Shown here: positions 15,572 to 23,433 of the stretch, piece after piece
How the letters are laid out: each line of letters opens with the position of its first letter
Numbering within the stretch: the first letter of the stretch is position 1
Origin: CAZNQW01 sp964575225
GTDB lineage: Bacteria; Chloroflexota; Anaerolineae; JAAYZQ01
Reading direction: 5' to 3'
Assembly: GCA_964575225.1 (NCBI GenBank)
Contig: CAZNQW010000015.1
Location: 1-32,396, forward strand
DNA: 32,396 nucleotides
Notes under the pieces: model-generated
What the model saw: the letters and a program-made list of their open reading frames with translations, nothing else
The model's database searches: none
What the model was told of the DNA's origin: nothing
Made by a program: the position numbers and the translations under genes

Positions 15572-16768
15572 CTATTTCTCTTTTTTGGGCTTTTCTTCCA
15601 GCAGACGGGTCATTTCACCCATCCAGCGACGCGCTTCCTGACTCTCGTAGGTCACCATCGATTCCATGAACTTCCAAGCGGCATCGATCCAGGTTTGCGT
15701 TTCGACCTGGCGCTCCTCGATGGTAACGAACCGATTCAACACGCTCTGGTTGCGCTTGTCCTGTTCGCTCCACTGATGCTCCCAATGCAAAAGCTCCTTT
15801 TTCCAGCGCTTTTCGTTGTCCTCACTCCATTGCTCCATTTGGCGCTTCTGGTGTTCCTCCGCCAGGCGCTGAAGCTCGGACACCTGGGTTTGCTCGCGCT
15901 TGATCGCTTCCTGAAAGCGCTCAACGCTTTCCACCACCTGGCGATCCTGCCGAAAAGCCTCGGAAAACTCTTGGACTTGCAGGCTGAACCGATCGATCTT
16001 TTTGACGTGGGCTTCCATCACCTCGATCCACTCGGACAAGCTGCGCTTGACCGATTCGGCCTCCAGGAGTTGCGCTTCGACAAACTCACGTTGCGACGTT
16101 CGCAATTGCGAGATCAACTGCTTCAGCTCGCCGGTGTCCCGTTCCTGGCGTTGAGAGATGTCCTCCAGCCTTTGGATGCGTGGCCCCAGTTGCTCGATCC
16201 GTTTGAGTGCCTCCAGGGTCTCTTGCTGAAGCTGGGCGATCCGCTTGGCGTCCTGTTGGCGGCCGTCTTCCAGGAATGCCAACCCGCGCAAGCGGTTTTC
16301 CACCCCCTGCGACAGAGCGGTGACGTCCTGCTGGACGACCAACAAGATGTCGCTCACCCGCTTTTGCTCCGCCTTGCGCAGGGCCAGCTCTTCGGTATGG
16401 CGCGGCAAGGGCTCCAACTCGCGACGAATTTCGTTCAGGCTGCGCGAAAGGTTGTCGCTCTCTACAGCCCGCACCCGCGCCGCCTCGCGGCTCTCCTGCT
16501 GGCGGCGCTCGTCGGCCTTGGCGAACATCTGCACCACTTCTTCTTTCAACTGTTCCAGAGACGTTTCCAGTTGAGCGTATTTGAGGAGCTGGTTACGAAG
16601 GCCAGTCACCCGCTCTTCCAGGCTGCGGATCACGTGACTCTGGTCTTGTAGCTCGGTCTCTTGCCTCTCGATCTGCTGTTGCAAGCGGATCAGTTCTGCT
16701 TTGTCCCGACGGTGTTCCTCGTCGAGCCAGGTAGTCATCTGAGTCAACTGGCCCAGATCCATGGTCAT
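15572..16768 (-). CDS. long coiled-coil protein of unknown function
   Basis: 398 residues, almost entirely charged alpha-helix rich in Glu, Gln, Arg and Leu, with heptad-like spacing (for example LIRLQQQIERQETELQDQ, LETSLEQLKEEVVQMF, RIAQLQQETLEALKRIEQL). No signal peptide, membrane segment or catalytic motif is visible. The last 80 residues are Trp-rich (EQWSEDNEKRWKKELLHWEHQW, then a further Trp at WIDAAWKFMESM), suggesting a small C-terminal binding surface. The start ATG at 16768 has GGAGG 9 nt upstream. It lies between phoU and selB (54 nt to selB), all one strand. It may be a cytoplasmic scaffold; no specific function can be claimed. Confidence 0.88.
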   Translation of the reverse strand: MTMDLGQLTQMTTWLDEEHRRDKAELIRLQQQIERQETELQDQSHVIRSLEERVTGLRNQLLKYAQLETSLEQLKEEVVQMFAKADERRQQESREAARVRAVESDNLSRSLNEIRRELEPLPRHTEELALRKAEQKRVSDILLVVQQDVTALSQGVENRLRGLAFLEDGRQQDAKRIAQLQQETLEALKRIEQLGPRIQRLEDISQRQERDTGELKQLISQLRTSQREFVEAQLLEAESVKRSLSEWIEVMEAHVKKIDRFSLQVQEFSEAFRQDRQVVESVERFQEAIKREQTQVSELQRLAEEHQKRQMEQWSEDNEKRWKKELLHWEHQWSEQDKRNQSVLNRFVTIEERQVETQTWIDAAWKFMESMVTYESQEARRWMGEMTRLLEEKPKKEK

Positions 16769-16827
16769 AGGTCAAGCCTCCGTCTTAAAGGTAGCCACAC
16801 ACTTTCTGCGGCTTGTCTGTTGGGCCC

Positions 16828-17484
16828 CTAGCGATTCAAATCCACAACCTTGCCGCTGCTGGTGAACACGATCCGTTCGGCGATATTGGTCGTCCGGTCG
16901 GCGATGCGCTCCAGGTTGTGGGCCACCCAGAGCAGATAGGTGGCCTGGGTAATGGTGCGGGGATCTTCCATCATGTATACCAGCAATTCGCGGTACACCT
17001 GGTCGTACAGTGCGTCGACCACGTCATCTTCATCCCCAATCTGTTGGGCGATCTGCGAGTCCTGGGCGACAAACCCCTGCAGCGCCCGTATCAGCATTTC
17101 GCGCCCTTGCTCGGCCATGCGGGGAATATCGATCAAGGGCTTGAGCAGGGGGCGATCGGCCAGCTTGATCGCCAACTTGGCAATGCCCTCGGTATAGTCG
17201 CCGATCCGCTCCAGTTCGGACGCGATGTTGGAAGCCGCCAACAGAACCCGCAGATCGCTGGCCATGGGCTGCTGGGTTGCGATCAAGACGAGACATTGCT
17301 CGTCGATGTCGTACTGGGCGGCATTGATCTGGTCGTCAAAGGCGATCACCTCATTAGCCAGCGCTACATCTTGATTGACCAAAGCCTGGATGGCGCGGTC
17401 AATCGAGTGGGCCACCACGTGCCCCATCGCCAACAAGTTCTCCAACAGCTCCTGAATCTGTTCGTGAAAGATCTGTCGTACCAC
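16828..17484 (-). CDS. phoU: PhoU-type phosphate signalling regulator
   Basis: 218 residues, the usual two three-helix bundles. Each has the metal-binding signature: ELERIGDYTEGIAK (about 88-101) and NLERIADRTTNIAE (about 190-203). MASDLRVLLAASNI is also typical. PhoU couples the PstSCAB phosphate transporter to PhoR/PhoB signalling and limits phosphate uptake. GTG at 17484 has GAGGGG 5 nt upstream and lies 12 nt after the LD-transpeptidase stop. No pst or phoBR gene is within the window, so it is separated from its usual partners. Confidence 0.95.
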   Translation of the reverse strand: MVRQIFHEQIQELLENLLAMGHVVAHSIDRAIQALVNQDVALANEVIAFDDQINAAQYDIDEQCLVLIATQQPMASDLRVLLAASNIASELERIGDYTEGIAKLAIKLADRPLLKPLIDIPRMAEQGREMLIRALQGFVAQDSQIAQQIGDEDDVVDALYDQVYRELLVYMMEDPRTITQATYLLWVAHNLERIADRTTNIAERIVFTSSGKVVDLNR

Positions 17485-17496
17485 CGTCGCCCCTCG

Positions 17497-18948
17497 CTAG
17501 TAATGAATCCACACCGGCGTTCCGATTTCGGCCCAATTGAAGAGGGTTTTGGCCGCCTGGGTGCTCAAAATCACGCAACCATACGATGCCCGCTGCCCCA
17601 ACAGTCCTCCCCACATCACACTTCCGTCAGTGCGAATGGGCAATGCATGAATGCCATTCTCCACCCTACCGACATTATAGATACCCAACCAGTAGGGCAT
17701 TTTGAGTTGCCAAATGCTGGACCAAGCCATCTCGATCTTGGACTGAACCTTGAAATGGCCGGCGGCTGTATCTCTGCCTCGCAGGCCGGTGGACGTCGGC
17801 CAGTTGTAGACCAGGCGGTCGCCCTCGTAGGCGTAGAATCGCTGGGTCGAAATATTGATCTCGATACGTTTGGGTGGAAACAGGTCCTCCATGACCCGGT
17901 CGAGCCGCGTCTGGATCTCGGCATTATCCGGCTGCAAAGCCAACGCCGCTTCCAGATCGGCCCGGGCATTCTTGAGTTCGGACTTTTCGTGACGGTGGAC
18001 CCCTCTTTGGAAATAGGCCTGGGCCAGTAGGGTGATAGTATATTGATCTTGGGGCTTGGCCTCTCGAACGACCGACAGCGCCTCGATAGCCGTCATATTG
18101 TCCCCAGCGGCCAACGCAGCTTCTCCCTTGAAGCGATAGGCGTACAGGGTCCGGTTGACCACATCGCCATAGTCCGGCACCCGCTCTTGTACTTTTTCAA
18201 AGGCCTCAATCGCCTTATCCCACTCTTCGGCTTGAACGGCTTCCTGGCCCTGGAGGAAGAGCTGGGCGGCTTCTTGCCAGGTCTGACTCTCGTCATTCTC
18301 GGGGTCAAAAGACCGGGCTGTGGAAAACTGCTCCAACGCCTGAGTATGGGCGCCCGCATCGACCAGTGCCTGCCCATAGTGTAAGTGAGTGGTGTGCGCC
18401 CATTCCTGAACCGCCAACCCTGTGGGGTCCACGCCCCGCATGGTGGCTACCAGATCCACGGCGCGCTCCCAACGTCCCTCGGCAATGGCTGCCTCCAACT
18501 GTGATTCGAATTGGGCAGCGATCTCGCCCGGCGTTCGAGTAGGCGCGGGAATGGCTGTGGGTGTGGGCAGGGGCATCAACCAGGCTAGGCTCTCATCCAC
18601 CGGTCCCCACACCAAAATGGCCAAAAGAGCCAAGCTGGCGACCAGCGTGAGCACCGCCAAGATCGAGCGCAGAGTCGGCGCAAGGTCCGAGTCATCAGGC
18701 GCATGTGACGATTCCAGGAGAGACAGCTCGGCCTGGGCCTGGGGATTTTCCGGCTCAAAAGCTAGGACCTGCCGGAAAAATCGGGCCCGCTCCTGCGGAT
18801 CCTCCTCCATTTGGCCTAGCCGAAACCAGGCTTCAGCGCAGGTGGGATCGGCTTCGATCGCAGCCTGCAACAGACGACGAGCCTCGACCAGGTCTCCCTG
18901 ATGTGCAGCAATCTGACTCGCTTCAAGCCAAATCTGGGCCTTTTCCAC
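17497..18948 (-). CDS. TPR protein with C-terminal L,D-transpeptidase (YkuD) domain
   Basis: About 483 residues. The N-terminal TPR-like helices (AQIWLEASQIAAHQGDL, EAWFRLGQM) lie before one membrane segment near residues 108-130 (LAVLTLVASLALLAILVW). More TPR-like repeats follow outside (about 165-360), then a YkuD domain (about 365-483: IEINISTQRFYAYEGDRL, then the catalytic region). His434 (NGIHALP) and Cys458 are in place, but the usual SHGC is SYGC. LD-transpeptidases cross-link peptidoglycan or attach proteins to it. The promoter at 19028-19056 excludes the longest frame starting at 19062. I chose GTG at 18948 (AAGGA 9 nt upstream); in-frame GTG at 18999, 11 nt after AAGGAG, is the alternative. 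First gene of the minus-strand run. Confidence 0.9.
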   Translation of the reverse strand: MEKAQIWLEASQIAAHQGDLVEARRLLQAAIEADPTCAEAWFRLGQMEEDPQERARFFRQVLAFEPENPQAQAELSLLESSHAPDDSDLAPTLRSILAVLTLVASLALLAILVWGPVDESLAWLMPLPTPTAIPAPTRTPGEIAAQFESQLEAAIAEGRWERAVDLVATMRGVDPTGLAVQEWAHTTHLHYGQALVDAGAHTQALEQFSTARSFDPENDESQTWQEAAQLFLQGQEAVQAEEWDKAIEAFEKVQERVPDYGDVVNRTLYAYRFKGEAALAAGDNMTAIEALSVVREAKPQDQYTITLLAQAYFQRGVHRHEKSELKNARADLEAALALQPDNAEIQTRLDRVMEDLFPPKRIEINISTQRFYAYEGDRLVYNWPTSTGLRGRDTAAGHFKVQSKIEMAWSSIWQLKMPYWLGIYNVGRVENGIHALPIRTDGSVMWGGLLGQRASYGCVILSTQAAKTLFNWAEIGTPVWIHY

Positions 18949-19027
18949 GTGATTAAATCCTTTTTGAACGTGTTCCAGTGACGATCTGTCGCCCGACACG
19001 ATCTTTAATGCTCCTTGACACGCGCCT

Positions 19028-19056
19028 ATTATAACACCAAATGGCCAGGTTCGCAA
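19028..19056 (-). promoter_or_regulatory. sigma70-type promoter of the LD-transpeptidase/phoU/selB run
   Basis: On the minus strand, TTGCGA (19056-19051) and TATAAT (19033-19028) have a 17-nt spacer. Start predicted near 19021. It uses the same two hexamers as the divergent promoter at 19084. Confidence 0.85.
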
Positions 19057-19083
19057 CGTCATTGGTCCACTCGTCCTTTACCT

Positions 19084-19112
19084 TTGCGATGAGGCACAAA
19101 GTAAGGTATAAT
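19084..19112 (+). promoter_or_regulatory. sigma70-type promoter of the sugar-nucleotide genes
   Basis: TTGCGA (19084-19089) and TATAAT (19107-19112) with a 17-nt spacer; start predicted near 19119, about 43 nt before the reductase start codon. Confidence 0.87.
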
Positions 19113-19161
19113 AGCCAGCGAATCGCCGGGAGCAATTGACTCCTGGACGTTGGGGGTTGCC

Positions 19162-20118
19162 TTGAAAGCACTCATCACCGGCATTTCTGGCTTTGTCGGT
19201 AGTTACCTGGCTGAGCACCTGCAGGCCGCCGGTTGGCAGGTGGCAGGCACTGTTTTTGGACCCTACAAGAACATCATCGACCTGTGCGGGAAATTGGAAC
19301 TCTACCCGGCCGAGCTGTCCCGGCTGGATGTGATGACCTTTGTCCTGGAACAGGCGCAGCCCGATGTGATCTTTCATCTGGCCGCCCAGCCCTTGGTCTC
19401 AGCTTCTCTGCGCGATCCGTGGCCGACCCTCGAAACCAACATCCGCATGCAGCTCAACGTGCTGGAGGGTGTCCGCCAGGTGAACCCCGACTGCCGCGTA
19501 CTGGTGGTGGGCTCTGGCGAAGAATATGGATTGGTTCGTCCCGACGAGTTGCCGGTCCATGAGGACAACCCTTTACGACCGTTAAACGCCTATGCCATCA
19601 GCAAGGTGGCCCAAGACCTGATGGGATTGCAATACTTTTTAACCCACAAGCTACATGTGATCCGCGTTCGACCCTTTAACCACGTCGGCCCCCGACAACG
19701 CACCGGGTTTGTGGCTCCCGACTTTGCCAGCCAGATCGCTGCCGCAGAACAGGGCCTGCGCCCGCCGGTTATGGAAGTGGGCAATCTGAGCGCTCGCCGT
19801 GATTTCTGCGACGTTCGGGATGTCGTCCGGGCTTATGTGCTGCTCATCACAGAAGGAGAATCGGGACAGGTGTACAATGTGGGGTCAGGGGAATCGCACA
19901 GCATACAGCAAGTCCTGGATGGGATGCTGGCCATGAGCCGCGTGCCGATTGAGGTCCGTCAGGACCCCGATCGGATGCGCCCCGCAGACATTCCCGAGAT
20001 TGTCTGCGACGCCACACGCCTGTGCGAACGCACGGGCTGGCAGGTCACCATCCCCTTTGAACAAAGCCTCCAGGATATTCTGGAATATTGGCGTCGAGAA
20101 ACGACCCAAAACCTCTGA
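19162..20118 (+). CDS. SDR-family GDP-4-keto-6-deoxy-D-mannose reductase-like protein
   Basis: 318 residues from TTG at 19162; an in-frame TTG 12 nt earlier is possible. It is an extended short-chain dehydrogenase: Rossmann motif ITGISGFVGSYLAEHL, Ser region VGSGEEYG, catalytic Tyr144 and Lys148 (YAISK), and RPFNHVGPRQ. The sequence style (FVGSYLAEHL, EQAQPDVIFHLAAQ) fits the RMD group, which reduces GDP-4-keto-6-deoxymannose to GDP-D-rhamnose with NAD(P)H. The next gene makes exactly that substrate, which strengthens the assignment. GDP-fucose or another 4-keto reduction cannot be ruled out from sequence alone. Cytoplasmic; first gene after a strong promoter. Confidence 0.87.
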   Translation: MKALITGISGFVGSYLAEHLQAAGWQVAGTVFGPYKNIIDLCGKLELYPAELSRLDVMTFVLEQAQPDVIFHLAAQPLVSASLRDPWPTLETNIRMQLNVLEGVRQVNPDCRVLVVGSGEEYGLVRPDELPVHEDNPLRPLNAYAISKVAQDLMGLQYFLTHKLHVIRVRPFNHVGPRQRTGFVAPDFASQIAAAEQGLRPPVMEVGNLSARRDFCDVRDVVRAYVLLITEGESGQVYNVGSGESHSIQQVLDGMLAMSRVPIEVRQDPDRMRPADIPEIVCDATRLCERTGWQVTIPFEQSLQDILEYWRRETTQNL

Positions 20119-20156
20119 CGGTTTGGCATGGGTGATCTCGAGCAAGGATAGTAGGA

Positions 20157-21131
20157 ATGGCGAAAACAGCACTTATCACCGGTCTGACCGGGCAAGATGG
20201 TTCCTACCTGGCCGAGTTCCTGCTCGAACAGGGCTACAACGTGGTTGGCATGGTCCGGCGGTCCAGCACCGTCAATTTTGGCCGCATCGAGCACATTCAG
20301 AATCACGTAACGATGGTCCACGGCGACCTGCTGGACCAGACGTCGCTGATCGATATCATGGCCGAATATCGACCCGATGAGATCTATAACCTGGCGGCCC
20401 AGAGCTTTGTACCCGTGTCATGGAAGCAACCTGTACTGACCGGCGAATTCACGGCCATTGGCGTCACTCGCGTGCTGGAAGCCATGCGCACCACAGTGCC
20501 CCAGGCTCGCTTTTACCAGGCTTCCAGCAGCGAGATGTTTGGCAAGGTTCAGCAAGTGCCACAAAGCGAAAAGACTCCCTTTTACCCGCGCAGCCCCTAC
20601 GGAGTGGCCAAGGTCTATGGCCATTGGATCACCGTGAACTATCGGGAGAGTTACAACCTCTTTGCCTGTTCGGGGATTCTCTTTAACCACGAGAGCCCGC
20701 GGCGGGGACTCGAGTTCGTCACACGCAAGGTCACCTACGGCGCGGCTCAGATCAAGCAGGGGCTGGCCCACGAACTGCATCTAGGCAACCTGGAATCGCG
20801 CCGCGATTGGGGGTATGCTGGCGATTATGTCAAAGCCATGTGGCTGATGTTGCAGCAGGACGAGCCCGACGACTATGTCGTGGGCACAGGGGAGACCCAC
20901 TCGGTGCGAGAGCTGTGTCAGGTGGCCTTTGATCGCCTGGACCTCGATTGGGAAAAGTATGTCGTGGTCGACCCAAAATTCATCCGCCCTGCCGAAGTGG
21001 ATCTCTTGGTGAGCGATCCTTCCAAAGCCCGGCGAGAATTGGGTTGGGAACCGGAAGTATCCTTCAAAGCCCTGATTGAAATGATGGTGGACTCGGATCT
21101 TGCCCATCTAAAACAGATTCACCACTTGTAA
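20157..21131 (+). CDS. gmd: GDP-mannose 4,6-dehydratase
   Basis: 324 residues. It has the NADP-binding motif ITGLTGQDGSYLAEFLLEQGY, the substrate-specific MVRRSSTVNFGRI, SSSEMFG, catalytic Tyr148/Lys152 (SPYGVAKVYGHW), and FNHESPRRGLEFVTRKV, all hallmarks of GMD. The enzyme converts GDP-D-mannose to GDP-4-keto-6-deoxy-D-mannose, first step to GDP-rhamnose, GDP-fucose and related sugars. It starts 38 nt after the reductase and ends 12 nt before the phosphohexomutase, so the three form one operon. Confidence 0.96.
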   Translation: MAKTALITGLTGQDGSYLAEFLLEQGYNVVGMVRRSSTVNFGRIEHIQNHVTMVHGDLLDQTSLIDIMAEYRPDEIYNLAAQSFVPVSWKQPVLTGEFTAIGVTRVLEAMRTTVPQARFYQASSSEMFGKVQQVPQSEKTPFYPRSPYGVAKVYGHWITVNYRESYNLFACSGILFNHESPRRGLEFVTRKVTYGAAQIKQGLAHELHLGNLESRRDWGYAGDYVKAMWLMLQQDEPDDYVVGTGETHSVRELCQVAFDRLDLDWEKYVVVDPKFIRPAEVDLLVSDPSKARRELGWEPEVSFKALIEMMVDSDLAHLKQIHHL

Positions 21132-21143
21132 AGGAGACAATCC

Positions 21144-22565
21144 ATGACGGATATTCGATTTGGCACAGATGGCTGGCGAGCCCGAGTTGCAGAAGATTAT
21201 ACTTTTGATAACGTCCGGCGCTGCGCCCAGGGCTTTGCCTCCTACATGCTGGAGAAAGGCAAGGCGGGCGAGACCCTGGTGGTGGGCCACGATCGGCGAT
21301 TCATCGGCGAGCACTTTGCCGCAGCCGTCAGCGAAGTGCTGGCCGCCAACGGCTTTCGCGTTCTGCTGACCGACGGCGCCACGCCGACGCCGGTCATTTC
21401 CTACGCCGTATTGGCCCAAAAGGCCGCGGGCGCTGTGAACGTCACCGCCAGCCACAACCCCTATACGGATAATGGGTTCAAGGTGCGAAACGAACAGGGC
21501 GGCGCCATCGCCCCCGAAGGCCTCAGCGAAATCGAGCGCCTGATCCCCGACATCTCGGGGGTCAAACGTATGTCCCTGGACAAAGCCCTGAGCGAGGGCA
21601 AGATCGTCTATTTCGACGCTGCCCCTGCCTATCTGGAACAGATCGCCCGGATGATCGACGTCCAACCCATCAAGGACGCCGGGCTGACCGTCCTGGTGGA
21701 TGCCATGTGGGGCAACGGCGCGGGCTGGTTCCCGCGAATTTTGGGGGGCGGCAAAACCCGCATCATCGAGATCCACGCCGAGCGAAATCCGATTTTCCCC
21801 GAGATGCTCCGCCCCGAACCGATCCCGCCCAACGTGGATGTGGCACTGGCCAAGGTCACAGAAGTCGGGGCCGACATAGCCCTCATCAACGACGGCGATG
21901 CCGACCGGGTGGGCATTGGCGATGAAAAGGGCAACTTTGTCAACCAGCTCCAGGTCTATGCTCTATTGGCCATGTACCTCTTGGAGGTGCGCGGCGAGCG
22001 GGGCCCCATCGTCAAAACCCTGTCGACCACCTCGATGCTGGAAAAACTGGGCAAGCTCTACAACGTGCCCGTCTATCAGACGGGCGTCGGATTCAAATAT
22101 GTGGCGCCCAAGATGATCGAAGTGGACGCCCTCATCGGCGGCGAAGAGAGCGGCGGCTACGCCTTTCGCCATCACGTGCCCGAACGAGATGGCATCTTGG
22201 CCGGCCTGTACATGTTGGACCTGATGGTCCGCATGGACAAAAAGCCGTCGGAGCTCATCGAACACCTTTACAGCCAGGTGGGCCCCCACTACTACGACCG
22301 CATCGATACCCGCTTCCCGCAGGAACAGCGCGACGCCACCCGGCAGCGGGTCCTGGACGCCAAGCCGGCGACCATCGGCGGGCTGGAGGTGACCGGTCTG
22401 GACACCACCGACGGCTTCAAGTTTGGCCTGTCGGATGGGGGCTGGTTGCTCATCCGATTCTCAGGCACCGAGCCGGTCATCCGGGTGTATTGCGAGACGA
22501 CCCATGGCGACCGGGTGCAGCAAATTTTGGAGGATGGGCTCCGGATTGCGGGCTTGAAAGAGTGA
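21144..22565 (+). CDS. phosphomannomutase/phosphoglucomutase (alpha-D-phosphohexomutase)
   Basis: 473 residues with all four family motifs: phosphoserine loop TASHNP (Ser103), metal-binding DGDADR (250-255), sugar-binding GGEESGG, and phosphate-binding RFSGTEPVIRVY near the C-terminus. FGTDGWRA at the N-terminus is also typical. It interconverts hexose 6- and 1-phosphates; in this context mannose 1-phosphate for GDP-mannose is likely, but glucose or glucosamine substrates are possible. A GDP-mannose pyrophosphorylase is not in the window. AAAGGAGA precedes the ATG. Its stop codon overlaps the tatD start (GTGA). Confidence 0.94.
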   Translation: MTDIRFGTDGWRARVAEDYTFDNVRRCAQGFASYMLEKGKAGETLVVGHDRRFIGEHFAAAVSEVLAANGFRVLLTDGATPTPVISYAVLAQKAAGAVNVTASHNPYTDNGFKVRNEQGGAIAPEGLSEIERLIPDISGVKRMSLDKALSEGKIVYFDAAPAYLEQIARMIDVQPIKDAGLTVLVDAMWGNGAGWFPRILGGGKTRIIEIHAERNPIFPEMLRPEPIPPNVDVALAKVTEVGADIALINDGDADRVGIGDEKGNFVNQLQVYALLAMYLLEVRGERGPIVKTLSTTSMLEKLGKLYNVPVYQTGVGFKYVAPKMIEVDALIGGEESGGYAFRHHVPERDGILAGLYMLDLMVRMDKKPSELIEHLYSQVGPHYYDRIDTRFPQEQRDATRQRVLDAKPATIGGLEVTGLDTTDGFKFGLSDGGWLLIRFSGTEPVIRVYCETTHGDRVQQILEDGLRIAGLKE

Positions 22566-23356
22566 ACCTGGTCGATACGCACGCCCACCTGGACTCATCC
22601 AGGTACGATAAGGACCGCGCGGCGGTCATCTCTCGCACCCGGGAGGCGGGCGTGACCCAGACGATTACCATCGGTGGCAGCCTGGAGGCGAGCCGCCGGG
22701 CCGTGGCGCTGGCTCAGGAATACCCCTTTCTGTACGCGGCGGTGGGCATCCATCCCCACAACGCCGTAGACCTGAATGGGACGACCCTGGCCGAACTGCG
22801 GGAATTGGCGCAACAACCCAAGGTGGTAGCGGTGGGCGAGATCGGTCTGGATTTCTACCGCGACCTGTCGCCACGCGACGTGCAAAGGCGAGCCTTTCAG
22901 GCCCAATTGGCCTGGGCCGCCAAGCTGGGCAAACCGGTGGTCATCCACGACCGGGACGCCCACCAAAAAGTCCTGGAGATTCTGGCCGATTGGGCAGCAG
23001 GCCAGGCCCATTCTCCGCTGGCAGGCCGGTTGGGGGTCTTGCACACCTTTTCCGGCGACCTGTCCATGGCCGAACGGGCCATCGAGCTGGGATTCTATCT
23101 GTCCATCTCGGGACCGGTGACCTACCAGAATGCGCGCGACCTACCTGAGGTGGTTCGGTCCGTGCCGTTGGAGCGTCTGATGGTCGAAACCGACTGCCCG
23201 TGGCTGGCGCCCCATCCCCATCGGGGCAAGCGCAACGAACCGGCCTACGTCCGGCTGGTGGCCGAACAGATCGCGGCGCTGAGGGGGATCGACTTGGCAA
23301 AAGTGGCCCAGGTGACCACTGCCAACGCCCGGCACCTGTTTGGTCTCGACGAGTAA
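22562..23356 (+). CDS. tatD: TatD-family metal-dependent hydrolase (DNase)
   Basis: 264 residues from GTG at 22562, overlapping the previous stop by 4 bp, so translation is probably coupled; a longer frame from 22490 lies wholly inside the mutase gene. Metal-binding motifs of the TIM-barrel amidohydrolase fold are seen: DTHAHLD at the N-terminus, GEIGLDFYRD, VIHDRDAH, HTFSGD and ETDCPWLAPHPHRGKRNEP. TatD proteins are cytoplasmic 3'-5' exonucleases or quality-control nucleases. There is no obvious functional tie to the sugar genes; the overlap only shows co-expression. Confidence 0.95.
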   Translation: MNLVDTHAHLDSSRYDKDRAAVISRTREAGVTQTITIGGSLEASRRAVALAQEYPFLYAAVGIHPHNAVDLNGTTLAELRELAQQPKVVAVGEIGLDFYRDLSPRDVQRRAFQAQLAWAAKLGKPVVIHDRDAHQKVLEILADWAAGQAHSPLAGRLGVLHTFSGDLSMAERAIELGFYLSISGPVTYQNARDLPEVVRSVPLERLMVETDCPWLAPHPHRGKRNEPAYVRLVAEQIAALRGIDLAKVAQVTTANARHLFGLDE

Positions 23357-23433
23357 GAGCAGGGCGGTCATGGCCCGCGCAGACGCAAATTGGGCATATC
23401 GTCCACTGAAAAGTGATGTAGAGAGGAAGTAGT

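Noticed and set aside
15230..16651. 473-codon plus-strand frame
   Set aside because: Antisense to the 3' coiled-coil gene and the 5' end of selB; the Leu/Phe-rich translation is the mirror of the Glu/Gln/Arg-rich coiled coil.
18949..19062. N-terminal extension of the LD-transpeptidase frame to 19062
   Set aside because: The extension runs through the promoter at 19028-19056, so an mRNA from that promoter would not contain the upstream start.
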